Assembly (NCBI RefSeq): GCF_001477625.1
Contig: NZ_CP013692.1
Coordinates: 434,001-498,000, forward strand
Length of the DNA stretch: 64,000 nucleotides
Reading direction: 5' to 3'
Origin: Paucibacter sp. KCTC 42545
GTDB lineage: Bacteria > Pseudomonadota > Gammaproteobacteria > Burkholderiales > Burkholderiaceae_C
In this document: one piece after another, positions 45,655-54,812 of the stretch
Layout: every line of letters starts with the position of its first letter
How positions within the stretch are numbered: position 1 is the stretch's first letter
Position numbers and translations under genes: made by a program
The notes under the pieces: generated by a model
Seen by the model: the letters and a program-made list of their open reading frames with translations, nothing else
Told to the model about the DNA's origin: nothing
The model's database searches: none

Positions 45655-46905
45655 TCAAAACTGGGCAGCAGCAATGCTTGATTTCTGGTGGATGAGTGGA
45701 GCTTTTGCAGGCCTACGTCTGAAATGGCGCGCACCAAAGGGCTGTTTTAGGAAGATATACACCAGCATGACGGCGATCAGGGAGTAAGAGAAGCCCATTA
45801 CGTAGGGTCTTTGAAGAAACAGTAACCCAATCCCGAGAAGGACAATGTTTCTTTTGCCGTATGCAGGGGAAACAATGAGCAACAAGACTGTCGCGTAGTA
45901 CGGAAGTTCTGAAAATAGCCCGCCAAAAACTAACGGGCTTAATGGGTTTTCCCCGAGGGGGCCGAATACCTCTTGGCACGCTAATTGACTGAACTCACAA
46001 GTGCTGTCAAGCCCGAACAAGATGGCCGAAGGATTGGCCTGGAGTTGAAGCCAAGCGTTGATTAACTGGAAAGACCTATTATCTCCAGCAATTAAATTCG
46101 TGTCTTCGGATAACTTAAGTCTAGATAGTAAAATGATATTGGAATCGATCGCTATGGTGGTCGCTGCAATGAAGAGCGCTAGTGCGGCGATACCAATGAA
46201 GGAAAAAATTTTTCGCTTACTCGATTGTTCGGCTAGTAGATGACAAACGACATAAACTAAGTGGGCAAGGCTGAATGTTATGAAACCAAGAATTAAGATG
46301 ATCCAGGTTGTCTTCCTGTCTTGACGGAGAAGGTGGCGAAGTGCAGCGATGAAACATAAGTACATGCTAAAAGCACCCGGTTCATCGTAGATTCCCGCCG
46401 CGCGAATCAGATTTTCTTGGTAAGAATTCGTAAAGGTGCTGTAGAAGAAGTAGTAATCCTGGCCGTCAGGGTTGGTAATGGTGAACAACGGGCCTGCGCC
46501 GGCTCCAGCCAAAAGAGCCCCAATTACCGATCCGACCAGTAGTACGAGCATCAGTGAGCTTGATTGCCTGCAGAACTGCTCGATGCCTTTGAGTCCTGCT
46601 AGATCAACCAGTATTAATGCGCAGAGAAAAAATATACAAAAAAACAAATAGCGCAAATCATTCCAGTGTATTACATTTCCGAATGATAGGGTTAATAAGA
46701 TCGCCCCTGCGATAAAAGTTTGGTAACTCAGTTTTTTATGAAAGAAAATCGCAAGGGTAAGCGCGACAATAAGCACGAAAATGGTGCTGTGCAGCCCTTT
46801 AATGCCAATGTGGGCAAGTAGGGAAGAGGGCGCTATCAGCGCCCAATATGCCATCAAAGACGGCAGTACAGCATTGCCTTTGATTGAGAGTAATCCCAGC
46901 TTCAT
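45655..46905 (-). CDS. Wzy-like O-antigen/EPS polymerase
   Basis: A 416-residue protein with about ten to twelve membrane helices and a large periplasmic loop in the second half (after LSRLKLSEDTNLIAGDNRSFQLINAW). Sequence between such proteins is poorly conserved; the call rests on topology, the RAAGIYDEPGAFSMYLCF motif typical of polymerases that act on lipid-linked repeats, and position between glycosyltransferases and a flippase. It is the only polymerase candidate in either locus. ATG 46905 was chosen over a longer frame. One of the most AT-rich stretches of the window. Confidence 0.75.
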   Translation of the reverse strand: MKLGLLSIKGNAVLPSLMAYWALIAPSSLLAHIGIKGLHSTIFVLIVALTLAIFFHKKLSYQTFIAGAILLTLSFGNVIHWNDLRYLFFCIFFLCALILVDLAGLKGIEQFCRQSSSLMLVLLVGSVIGALLAGAGAGPLFTITNPDGQDYYFFYSTFTNSYQENLIRAAGIYDEPGAFSMYLCFIAALRHLLRQDRKTTWIILILGFITFSLAHLVYVVCHLLAEQSSKRKIFSFIGIAALALFIAATTIAIDSNIILLSRLKLSEDTNLIAGDNRSFQLINAWLQLQANPSAILFGLDSTCEFSQLACQEVFGPLGENPLSPLVFGGLFSELPYYATVLLLIVSPAYGKRNIVLLGIGLLFLQRPYVMGFSYSLIAVMLVYIFLKQPFGARHFRRRPAKAPLIHQKSSIAAAQF

Positions 46906-46915
46906 TCGATTTACT

Positions 46916-48115
46916 TTACTTCGACATTTGCCGAGATTCGGCTCGCACACGAATAGCTTCGTTTACTACTTTCAGATACTGGCTGCCATACTCAAGTTGA
47001 CGGCGCTTGTTGTTGGCGGCTAGATCCGTATGGTCATTGAAAGGTGTCGGTATATTGGTAAGCTCAAGTTGTAGCAAATCTGCGAGTGCTTGTGCGTCGT
47101 CCGGGTTGAAAAATTTGGATCGAGCCATTTGCTCGCGATGAACGGGCAAATCCGACAGTAACATGCGTTTGCCCGCACTCTTACACTCTTCGACAATAGA
47201 ACTCCATCCTTCGAATTTTGATGGATTGACGACTGCTGCACTGAAGCGAATCAGACCGAAGACGTCCTTGTAGGGGATAATTCCGAGTATACGAAGAGAG
47301 TTTTCTGTCCCCACTTCGGTGGCGAGCTTTTTGAATTTCTCGAAATACTCAGGGCTTCGAGGGTCGTGAGTAGATCCGCTGCAAACGATTTGAACACGCT
47401 GACCTTTTTTGTTTAATAGATCGATGGCGCGTAACAGGATGATGTGATTCTTATGCTGCCAAAACTGGTTGGGAACATAAAAAAAGTTCCGTTCAAGTCG
47501 GTACTTCTTCAGCAGTCGCTCGTGATCGTCCTCGCTAAGCGACCAATAGCTTGAAGGAGCGGGGGATACAAAACTTAGTACGCTGACCTTCGGAGCAGTT
47601 TCAGGAAATACGGAGCTCAGGTCCTTCTTTGCATCTTCACTGCTGACGATGACTCTTTCGGAACGCTGTGCTAGCTCCCTGTACCTTGAAGTGCGACTCT
47701 TCAGTTCGTTCTTACTGAACATGTGAGGCAGGTGGACGTGTTGAAAGTCTGGTAACCAATTGATGACCGCAACATCAGCACCTCCAATGAAGTCGGAGTG
47801 AGAAACTGCATTCAGGCCGTAACGGCGTATCAGTCTTCGAGCGACCAACTCGGTGTTGAATAGCTTTCGGCAAACTCGCCATGCCAGCCAGAGTGGATGA
47901 CCACGTTGCAGCAACGGTGTTTTGACCACAGTCACGTTAGCGTTTTCAGGCACCATCATGGCCAATACATCGGGTTCGGCATCTGGTGGCACTATCAAGT
48001 AGAGTTCCACCTTCGGATTCTTAGTCGCCGCAATTGCGAGAAATAGGTTGTGGAAGTAGTTAATTCCACCCATCCAACCCTTAGTGGGGGTCAGGAAAAA
48101 GCCGATTCGGGTCAT
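46916..48115 (-). CDS. Glycosyltransferase, GT4 family
   Basis: A 399-residue GT-B enzyme: MTRIGFFLTPTKGWMGGINYF at the start (with GG at the nucleotide-binding loop), YVPNQFWQHKNHIILLRAI, and the GT4 motif VVNPSKFEGWSSIVEECKSAGKRML with its conserved E residues. ATG 48115 overlaps the upstream epimerase stop by 4 bases and was taken instead of an earlier in-frame start inside that gene. Donor and acceptor unknown. Confidence 0.88.
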   Translation of the reverse strand: MTRIGFFLTPTKGWMGGINYFHNLFLAIAATKNPKVELYLIVPPDAEPDVLAMMVPENANVTVVKTPLLQRGHPLWLAWRVCRKLFNTELVARRLIRRYGLNAVSHSDFIGGADVAVINWLPDFQHVHLPHMFSKNELKSRTSRYRELAQRSERVIVSSEDAKKDLSSVFPETAPKVSVLSFVSPAPSSYWSLSEDDHERLLKKYRLERNFFYVPNQFWQHKNHIILLRAIDLLNKKGQRVQIVCSGSTHDPRSPEYFEKFKKLATEVGTENSLRILGIIPYKDVFGLIRFSAAVVNPSKFEGWSSIVEECKSAGKRMLLSDLPVHREQMARSKFFNPDDAQALADLLQLELTNIPTPFNDHTDLAANNKRRQLEYGSQYLKVVNEAIRVRAESRQMSK

Positions 48116-49071
48116 TGCTCGGCACCTCGCATTTCGCCAAGTTGGGTTTTGAACCAATCAGCGTAACGCTTTAACCCAGAGTCCAGGCCAACTTCAGGTT
48201 TCCAGTTCAATAGTCGCTGGGCGTGACCATGCTCTGAAGTGAGTCGACGGGGATTTCCCTTGTGCGTTTCTCCATTGAAGGTGACCCCTCCTCTATGGCC
48301 GCAAAAAATGCTTAAACGATTCAGGATTTCACGAATGCTGGCATGCTCGAAACCACCGTTGTAGACCTCAAACGTTGGTTGTGGGCATAGGGCGGCGAGA
48401 GTCAATAGTTTCCCTGCGTCATCGACGTGAATCCAGTCGCGGATTTCGTTGCCGGTACCGAAGAACTGATACTGACCAACTCGGAACTTGTTGAGCGCGT
48501 CCCAAAGCAACTGCTTGCGCAAGCCTTCGCCGTAAACCGAGAAGAGTCGTACGATGCTCGAAGGCACTGCGAAGAAGCGGCTGTAGGATTCGCAGAGTGC
48601 TTCGGCGGCGGTCTTGTGCACACCGTAAGGGGAAATGGGCGAACGTACGGAATTCTCCGTCGCATCGGAATCCCCTTGGTCACCGTAGACGGCGGCGCTG
48701 GAGACAAGGACAAAACGACACTTGTTTGCGCCGTTCAGGCGAATCCATTCCAGTGCTGTCGCAGTGCTTTGCGTGGCTCGTTGGAAGTCGGACAGTGGAT
48801 TCGAGTACGAGTAGGAAACAGCGCCGCTACCTCCGCAATGCACCACGCAGCAGGGAATCTCACCCGCAGTTACTCGATCGAGCGCATCGAGTCCAATATC
48901 GGCATCAAGCCAATTAGTTAGCCCCCATTGACGCCACTCAGACTCTGCCCACTGGCCGTGCCCTAAGCCGAGGACGCGGCAACCCTGGCGCGCAAGTGCT
49001 AGTGCCGTGTGGCGGCCGACGAAGCCGGCGGCGCCGAGCACGACGGCGGTGGGATAACGGGGCTCATTCAT
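48112..49071 (-). CDS. NAD-dependent epimerase/dehydratase
   Basis: A 319-residue extended SDR with AVVLGAAGFVGRHTALALA at the N-terminus, VLVSSAAVYGDQG and the YGVHKTAAEAL catalytic Tyr/Lys pair, plus WIHVDDAGKLL near the end. It is built like UDP-glucose 4-epimerase or dTDP-sugar epimerases; the substrate is not recognisable. AAGGAAAG precedes ATG 49071, which was taken over an ATG at 49092. Confidence 0.85.
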   Translation of the reverse strand: MNEPRYPTAVVLGAAGFVGRHTALALARQGCRVLGLGHGQWAESEWRQWGLTNWLDADIGLDALDRVTAGEIPCCVVHCGGSGAVSYSYSNPLSDFQRATQSTATALEWIRLNGANKCRFVLVSSAAVYGDQGDSDATENSVRSPISPYGVHKTAAEALCESYSRFFAVPSSIVRLFSVYGEGLRKQLLWDALNKFRVGQYQFFGTGNEIRDWIHVDDAGKLLTLAALCPQPTFEVYNGGFEHASIREILNRLSIFCGHRGGVTFNGETHKGNPRRLTSEHGHAQRLLNWKPEVGLDSGLKRYADWFKTQLGEMRGAEQ

Positions 49072-49092
49072 GTACTTTCCTTGGTGTTGCAT

Positions 49093-49821
49093 TCAGCACT
49101 GCCCCATGTCGCTTCCAGCCGCTAAGTAGGGCATCCGAGGTGCTGGGCATTTGCGAAGCTGTGCGAGATAGTCGTTGGCAGCAGGCAATGCCAGCTCGTC
49201 GTCCGAGGTGAAGTCGGAGACGGGGACCCAGGCCCGCCGAGGAAAGCTATAGCGTCGGCGCACGGTCGCCGGGAATCCAGCCACCTGCGAGAAGGGAGGG
49301 ACGTCGCGTGTAACAAGCGAGCAAGCTCCGATGACGCTGCCATGGCCGATGGTGACGTGTCCAAGCACCCGCGCGCCGGCGCCGAGAAAGGTGTTGTGCC
49401 CAATAAGAATCGTGTCCGTGTCGGTGGTGCCTGTTGTCAGGCACGGCTTCAAAGGATCGTCGATGATGTGGCTGCTGCCGAGGAAATGGCAATCGTTCGC
49501 CGTTAACACGTATTCACCAATAAGGATGCGGGCGCCAGACGAGAAAAAGTTTCGCCGACCAATGAAACTGTGGCCGCCAATATCGATTGCGATCTGGTCT
49601 CCGTTGCGATGGTTTACGTTTAACCAGCAGTCCTGGCTAATCACTGTGTTTTCGCCGATACGCACGTGCTTGCGTCCAAGCACTTGCACGGTTTTGTGAA
49701 CATAAGCGCGGCGACTGACGGTTTCCCTCCCTTGTGACCGCAGTGTTTCGATCCAACATTGAGCGCGGGGGGGCAGACGGTCCAAGGCCGCCCGTACAAA
49801 TTGGCGAAGAACGGCTGTCAT
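49093..49821 (-). CDS. Hexapeptide-repeat acetyltransferase (WbbJ-like)
   Basis: A 242-residue protein with left-handed beta-helix repeats: VRIGENTVISQDCWLN, IDIGGHSFIGRRNFFSSGARILIGEYV, ILIGHNTFLGAGARVLG, and HVTIGHGSVIGACSLV followed by VAGFPATV. This is the pattern of O-acetyltransferases acting on sugars. It probably adds acetyl groups to the repeat unit. ATG 49821 overlaps the flippase stop by 4 bases. Confidence 0.84.
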   Translation of the reverse strand: MTAVLRQFVRAALDRLPPRAQCWIETLRSQGRETVSRRAYVHKTVQVLGRKHVRIGENTVISQDCWLNVNHRNGDQIAIDIGGHSFIGRRNFFSSGARILIGEYVLTANDCHFLGSSHIIDDPLKPCLTTGTTDTDTILIGHNTFLGAGARVLGHVTIGHGSVIGACSLVTRDVPPFSQVAGFPATVRRRYSFPRRAWVPVSDFTSDDELALPAANDYLAQLRKCPAPRMPYLAAGSDMGQC

Positions 49822-51107
49822 GCCAGTGCCGCCTTTTGCTTAAGACTTGTGTTCTTGATCAACTTCACAGCTGCGAAGTTGCAAATGATCATTGGCAGCA
49901 AAGTCAAGAGCAAGGCTGAAAACGGTACTGATGCGATGCCTAACCCCTGTCCAATTAGCAGTACGCTCAAAGGAACCATAAGCGCAATAGAAGCTATGCC
50001 GAGCAGGATTTGAAGCCGAATCTTTTCAAAGGCATTCATGAAAACGGCACCAACGTAGGCAAACGATTGAACCGCAACCAGTCCGGCGACGGATATAGAT
50101 TCGGTAATTGTCACGCCGATTTTGCCATGCGTCCAAAACTCGATGAGTTTCGGTACTGCGACAGCTCCCGCAATACACACAACTGAGAAAATGAGCGCAA
50201 TAAAGTAGAGCTTGCGTAACGTACGAGACAGTGCGGCCGATTCGTTTGCGGCACGCTGTTTGGCAATCTCTGACCACATCACGCCAATGACGATGGTGTA
50301 GAGGCTTAAGGCAACTTGAAAAACCTTGTTCAAAATGTCATACCGAGCTACCTCTTCTGCCCCCAAATAGCTGAAAACCAGCATATTTCCTAGGCTGTAC
50401 AAAACCAACGAAGACAACTGAAGGATCAAGAATTCAAGTCCGATTCGGAGCCGATCCTTCGGAAGTTGAAAAAGGGACCATTTCAGCAATATATGCTTTG
50501 GCAACCCCAATACCCGCAGGGCGATGATGAATGTGAGAAGAAGCCCAAAGGTATAAAAGGAAGCCCAAGCTGTTGCAAGAACAGGTAAAGATGGGTGCGC
50601 GCTGCGCCAGGTCAAAAGCGCGATGAAGCCGAAGAACAACCATGCGCTGAGCGATTGCAACACTGCCTGCAGACCGGTAGCGCGCGCACCTTGCAAGACA
50701 TTGGCGCCCAGAAGCAGCGGGAGCAGCAGAAGCAGAGGAAGGTACAAAAACAGTGCAGCAGTACTGCTGCCTGGCGGTAGGCTCAATACTGGTAGTACGA
50801 AGACAAAAACAATAGCAGTCAGCACCCCGACTAGACAAAGCAGTTGGAAGAAGCCTACGAACTCGGTTTGGACGTTATCGACGCCAGGCTGCATGGACGC
50901 CACAGAATTGCGCAGGCTGTTGCCCACGCCAAGATCAAGCAGGCTGATAAATGCAATTAGGGAAGTCAGCGTCGCCCATGCGCCGTAATCGTGCGTGCCG
51001 AGGAGGTTCAACAGCATTGGCACGGAGAGTAAAGCGATGGCCATTGACACCAATTTGGCAGCCATGGCCATAATGATGTTGGAACGAGCAGAACGCGGAC
51101 CGATCAC
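49818..51107 (-). CDS. Wzx-type polysaccharide flippase (second copy)
   Basis: A 429-residue membrane protein with about twelve helices and the PST pattern NIIMAMAAKLVSMAIALL, LLNLLGTHDYGAWATLTSL, LLDLGVGNSLRN near the N-terminus. It belongs with the polymerase of the same cluster. It differs from the first flippase (21.4 kb) in these motifs. GTG 51107 was chosen because it overlaps the previous stop (GTGA); a further GTG at 51131 is also open. Confidence 0.88.
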   Translation of the reverse strand: MIGPRSARSNIIMAMAAKLVSMAIALLSVPMLLNLLGTHDYGAWATLTSLIAFISLLDLGVGNSLRNSVASMQPGVDNVQTEFVGFFQLLCLVGVLTAIVFVFVLPVLSLPPGSSTAALFLYLPLLLLLPLLLGANVLQGARATGLQAVLQSLSAWLFFGFIALLTWRSAHPSLPVLATAWASFYTFGLLLTFIIALRVLGLPKHILLKWSLFQLPKDRLRIGLEFLILQLSSLVLYSLGNMLVFSYLGAEEVARYDILNKVFQVALSLYTIVIGVMWSEIAKQRAANESAALSRTLRKLYFIALIFSVVCIAGAVAVPKLIEFWTHGKIGVTITESISVAGLVAVQSFAYVGAVFMNAFEKIRLQILLGIASIALMVPLSVLLIGQGLGIASVPFSALLLTLLPMIICNFAAVKLIKNTSLKQKAALA

Positions 51108-52030
51108 TCTGTAGCCCTCGCCAAGCGCCACCGCGCGCGGATTAGGCGCAAACGTGTCCTTAAAGATAGATGCCGCGTGGAAGTATGTCTTGCCAGAAAG
51201 TCACGGGCCTCTCGGCACTGGCCTTTCTGAATCAAATTTCCTATGCCAGCCAGCAGGTTGGCGATAAAAATCTCATCTCGGTAGCTTTGGACGTCTATTT
51301 GACGCTTGTGCGGTTGATTCCCTGAGTTTATCAAGTCACCGATCTTTTCCGTCCAGGCTTCGACTTCGTTTAGCCATTGATCTGTAGCCTGGCGCGCGTG
51401 TGTCAGTGAACCACTCCATATCTGGTACAGGCCTATCACGCTCGGCACAAACACGGATTTCCCCAGCAGCAACGCGCGTTGAATCAACTCGCTGTCTGCA
51501 GCGGTCAATTCGAAGCGTTCATCAAAGGCGCCAATCCGTTGCAGGAAATCTTTACGGAACAGGACCCCGGGCATGCGTGCATCGACGCCTGCGGCGAATT
51601 TATGGAAGCCCTCTCCAATATCAAAGCATTCCAGCGCCAGTGGGCGATACCCTGCCCATACGTGCCCGTGTTCATCGAACAAGTCGCATCCAAACACCAA
51701 GATGTCAGAGTCAGGATAGCGAGCAAGTGTATTTGCTACGATGCCGTTAGCTTCAGGCAAGAACAGATCGTCATCGGAAGGGATGAAAACATGTGTGCAG
51801 TTTGGAGTTACTAACGACAGCGCACGATTCCAATTGGCGAACATTCCGACCAGTTTGGGTGAATGAGATATTGTGACGACCTCTCCAAGCGAGCTTGCCA
51901 GCGGTAACAGGCTGGATTCATTGTCGCTGACGAAAACGCTCCAATTTTTCGGAATGCTGCTGATTAATCGGCGAAGCAATGCTTCCCGTTTGTAAGTAGG
52001 TATAGCGACGGCAATTTTGAATTGGTCCAT
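51104..52030 (-). CDS. Glycosyltransferase family 2 protein
   Basis: A 308-residue GT-A enzyme with IAVAIPTYKREALLRRLI at the start, a short VSDNES block, the FIPSDDDLFLPEA donor-binding acidic motif (SDDD), and the SGSLTHAR region. The C-terminus is arginine-rich, possibly a membrane-peripheral tail. ATG 52030 lies 31 bases downstream of the reductase gene, the widest gap in this part of the cluster. Donor unknown. Confidence 0.86.
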   Translation of the reverse strand: MDQFKIAVAIPTYKREALLRRLISSIPKNWSVFVSDNESSLLPLASSLGEVVTISHSPKLVGMFANWNRALSLVTPNCTHVFIPSDDDLFLPEANGIVANTLARYPDSDILVFGCDLFDEHGHVWAGYRPLALECFDIGEGFHKFAAGVDARMPGVLFRKDFLQRIGAFDERFELTAADSELIQRALLLGKSVFVPSVIGLYQIWSGSLTHARQATDQWLNEVEAWTEKIGDLINSGNQPHKRQIDVQSYRDEIFIANLLAGIGNLIQKGQCREARDFLARHTSTRHLSLRTRLRLIRARWRLARATE

Positions 52031-52061
52031 GTTGACTGGAAAGGCTGCTAAGGTCCAGGGC

Positions 52062-52910
52062 TCAGCCCAGGTGCCTATCGTGGATGTTGGCTACCAGGCG
52101 AGGCACTTCGCCGGGGCGCAAACCATTTTGACCCGGTTGAAGTTGCCCCTGGGCGTTCCAGGTTGTCCACCAAACCTGCGCAAATTCGAGCAGCGACTGT
52201 GCTCGCCCGGTCCCAACGTTGCGAATCACCGGCCGACCTGGCTCGACGCTGTCATCGGTCAGAGCAGCGAGAAACTGCCTGGCAACGTCCTCGACAGAAA
52301 TGAAGTCGCGAATTTGAGTTCCTGCGCTCATTGGAAAATCGCGACCCTCCCTTGCTGCAGCGCGCATCGAAGGCCAAAAACGAGATGCGGCTTCGCCGTC
52401 ACCATAAACTTGAAAGATACGCAGCACTTGCAGTCGCAAACTCATCTGCCTTGCCAGGCCCATGCATGCGGTAGTGGCTGCGGCCTTAGAAATCGGATAG
52501 GTCTGGGTTGGGCGTGGCTCTGTTGCCGGGTGGACAAATTCTTGCCTTTCCGCGCCAGCGCCGTATTCAAAACACGTGCCGGCAATCAGTACATTGCTGA
52601 CCCCTTTCGCTGCCGCCTGTTGAAGCAGACACGTCGTTGCGTAGACATTCCAATAGAGACATTCGTCTAGCGGTGCATAGGGCGGATTTGGCGTATGGGA
52701 CGCGAGGTGTACAACGGCGTCGCATCCAGCGAGTTCAACGTTGAAGTCCTGGTCAAGTGCGCGATCCACCCACGTTGGCTCGCGCGTCAGCAGAAGCCGC
52801 GAACGGCTCCCTGGTCGACGTTGTGCTATCACCTCGTGGCCAGCGTCCATAGCTTGTTGAAGGAAATGGGAGCCGACGAACCCTGTCCCTCCGGTAACAA
52901 ACAGCTTCAT
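52062..52910 (-). CDS. NAD-dependent epimerase/reductase, possible CDP-dideoxyhexulose 4-reductase (AscF-like)
   Basis: A 282-residue SDR with KLFVTGGTGFVGSHFL and DAVVHLASHTPNPP. The YxxxK position appears as YPISKAAAT, consistent with a reductase. Placed between an RmlC-like 5-epimerase and the rfbFGHI set, it fits the final step of a CDP-3,6-dideoxyhexose pathway, a stereospecific 4-keto reduction. Which 4-epimer forms cannot be read from the sequence. ATG 52910 was taken; an in-frame TTG at 52916 overlaps the previous stop. Confidence 0.72.
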   Translation of the reverse strand: MKLFVTGGTGFVGSHFLQQAMDAGHEVIAQRRPGSRSRLLLTREPTWVDRALDQDFNVELAGCDAVVHLASHTPNPPYAPLDECLYWNVYATTCLLQQAAAKGVSNVLIAGTCFEYGAGAERQEFVHPATEPRPTQTYPISKAAATTACMGLARQMSLRLQVLRIFQVYGDGEAASRFWPSMRAAAREGRDFPMSAGTQIRDFISVEDVARQFLAALTDDSVEPGRPVIRNVGTGRAQSLLEFAQVWWTTWNAQGQLQPGQNGLRPGEVPRLVANIHDRHLG

Positions 52911-52912
52911 GG

Positions 52913-53449
52913 TCAAAAGGGGGAGTCGAAATCTGCAAGCGCGGGATGGGCGCGATCGCGCATCGACACAATGGGTTGATCGATGCCCCAGTCAAGCCCG
53001 AAGGAGTCCCAGCTGATGCCAGCGTCGTTCGCCGGTGCGTATGCACTGGTGACCTTGTAGGCCATCAGCACGTCATCGTCCAGGGCGAGAAATCCGTGGG
53101 CCATTCCCTTGGGGATCAAGAGTCCATGTCCACTCGAGGCGTCAAGCTCGACCGGGAGGTGCCTGCCGTATGTCGGCGAACCTTTGCGCAGATCCACCAC
53201 CACGTCCAACACTCGCCCCTGCATGCAGTAGACAAGTTTCTCGTGATCGTGCGGCGGCGTCTGGAAGTGCATGCCGCGGATCACGCCCTTGCGCGAACTG
53301 GAGTAGAACTCCTCACACCACACGGTTGGCAGACCCAGAGCCGAGAAACGCTCGGCATGGAAGGTCTTCACGAAGGTACCGCGTTCGTCTTGGGCGAAGA
53401 AGGGACGGACCTGGTAACAACCTTCCAGCTTAGTGGGGATTAGCTCCAT
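52913..53449 (-). CDS. RmlC-family epimerase, possible CDP-dideoxyhexulose 5-epimerase (AscE-like)
   Basis: A 178-residue cupin with the RmlC pattern (SRKGVIRGMHFQTPPHDHEKL, GRVLDVVVDLRKGS, LLIPKGMAHGFLAL). The complete rml set is elsewhere in the window (30.3-33.8 kb), so a second rhamnose epimerase is not needed. The location directly after rfbH, in a CDP-sugar cluster, fits AscE, which epimerises C5 on the way to CDP-L-ascarylose. The assignment to CDP rather than dTDP sugars is inference from context. Confidence 0.78.
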   Translation of the reverse strand: MELIPTKLEGCYQVRPFFAQDERGTFVKTFHAERFSALGLPTVWCEEFYSSSRKGVIRGMHFQTPPHDHEKLVYCMQGRVLDVVVDLRKGSPTYGRHLPVELDASSGHGLLIPKGMAHGFLALDDDVLMAYKVTSAYAPANDAGISWDSFGLDWGIDQPIVSMRDRAHPALADFDSPF

Positions 53450-53459
53450 CGTTCTGGCC

Positions 53460-54812
53460 TCAGAAGTTCACGCCGAAGAACTCTTCCAGCTTGCTGGTGA
53501 TGTAGTCCAGTTGCTCCTCGCCCAGCGCCGGGAACGTGCCGAGCCAAAAGGTCTGGTTCATCACGACGTCGGTGTTAGTCAACTCGCCGCTGACGCGGTA
53601 GTTACGGCCGGCCATATAGGGCTGCTTGGTCAGGTTGCCGGCGAAAAGCAGGCGCGTGCCGATCTTGTTCTCTTCCAGGAAGTTGATCAGGTCCGTACGC
53701 CTCACGCCGGCCGAATCCTTCAGGATTAGCGGGAATCCAAACCACGAGGGTTCGCTGTTCGGCGTGGCTTCTGGCAGATGCAGGAATTGCTCAACGCTTG
53801 CCAGCTTGGCCTTCAAGTACGAGAAGTTGGCGCGGCGTTTGGCGATGAATTCCTCGACGCGGTCCATCTGCGCCAGTGCGCAAGCCGCCTGCATGTCAGA
53901 TATCTTCAGGTTGTAGCCCAGGTGACTGTAGGTGTACTTGTGGTCATAGCCGTCGGGTAGGTCGCCACCAAGCTCTTTCTTGGTCCAGCAGAAGCGCTTA
54001 TCGCAGGTGTTGTCTTTGCCGGGGGGGCAGTAGCAGTCACGGCCCCAGTCGCGGAAGGACTCGGCGATCAACTTTAGTTCGGCGTTGTTGGTGAACACTG
54101 CACCGCCTTCACCCATGGTGATGTGGTGGGCGGGGTAGAAGCTCAGCGTGCCGATATCGCCGAAAGTGCCGACCATCTGGCCCTTGTAGGTTGCGCCCAG
54201 CGCGTCGCAGCAGTCCTCCACCAGCCACAAGTTGTACTTCTTGCACAGGCCGGTGACCACGTCCAGGTTGAATGGGTTGCCCAAGCTGTGCGCCAACATG
54301 ATCGCTTTGGTCTTTGGCGTGATGGCCGCTTCGATTTTGCTGGCGTCGATATTGTGCGTGGCGAGGTCAACGTCGACGAATACGGGCACCGCGCCAAACT
54401 GCAAAATGGGGTTCACAGTGGTTGGGAAGCCGGCGGCGACGCCGATGACTTCGTCACCTTGCTTTATTGCGCGATCACCGAGTTTGGGACTGGTCAGCGC
54501 AGAGAAGGCCACCAGATTGGCTGATGAGCCGGAGTTCACCGTGATCAGGTACTTCACGCCCAAGAACTGCGCCAGTCGCTGCTCAAACATCGCGTTGAAG
54601 CGGCCGGTGGTCAGCCAACCATCCAAAGAGGCGTCAACCATCATCTTCAGTTCACCGGCCCCGATGACCTTGCCCGACACCGGCACGGCGGTTTGGCCGG
54701 GCACGAACGGCTTGGGGGCGTAAGCAATGTCGGCGTACTGCTGAACGAGCTCGCTAATCTGACTGCGCAATTTGTCGAGTTGCGGTTGGAAATTGATGGT
54801 GGTGGTGCTCAT
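53460..54812 (-). CDS. rfbH: CDP-4-keto-6-deoxyglucose-3-dehydrase (E1, DdhC/AscC)
   Basis: Removes the C3 hydroxyl of CDP-4-keto-6-deoxyglucose with PMP and an iron-sulfur cluster. The 450-residue enzyme is aminotransferase-like, but the PLP lysine is replaced by histidine (His229, in [14 protein letters not shown], aligned with the SFYANK lysine of the aminotransferase at 26.4 kb). That substitution is the hallmark of E1. A cysteine cluster ([19 protein letters not shown]) supplies the [2Fe-2S] ligands. ATG 54812 overlaps the rfbG stop by 4 bases; the 26 codons upstream are inside rfbG. Confidence 0.95.
   Translation of the reverse strand: MSTTTINFQPQLDKLRSQISELVQQYADIAYAPKPFVPGQTAVPVSGKVIGAGELKMMVDASLDGWLTTGRFNAMFEQRLAQFLGVKYLITVNSGSSANLVAFSALTSPKLGDRAIKQGDEVIGVAAGFPTTVNPILQFGAVPVFVDVDLATHNIDASKIEAAITPKTKAIMLAHSLGNPFNLDVVTGLCKKYNLWLVEDCCDALGATYKGQMVGTFGDIGTLSFYPAHHITMGEGGAVFTNNAELKLIAESFRDWGRDCYCPPGKDNTCDKRFCWTKKELGGDLPDGYDHKYTYSHLGYNLKISDMQAACALAQMDRVEEFIAKRRANFSYLKAKLASVEQFLHLPEATPNSEPSWFGFPLILKDSAGVRRTDLINFLEENKIGTRLLFAGNLTKQPYMAGRNYRVSGELTNTDVVMNQTFWLGTFPALGEEQLDYITSKLEEFFGVNF

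Noticed and set aside
52913..53449. A second rmlC for rhamnose
   Set aside because: The full rml set is at 30.3-33.8 kb; context with rfbF-I points to a CDP-sugar epimerase.
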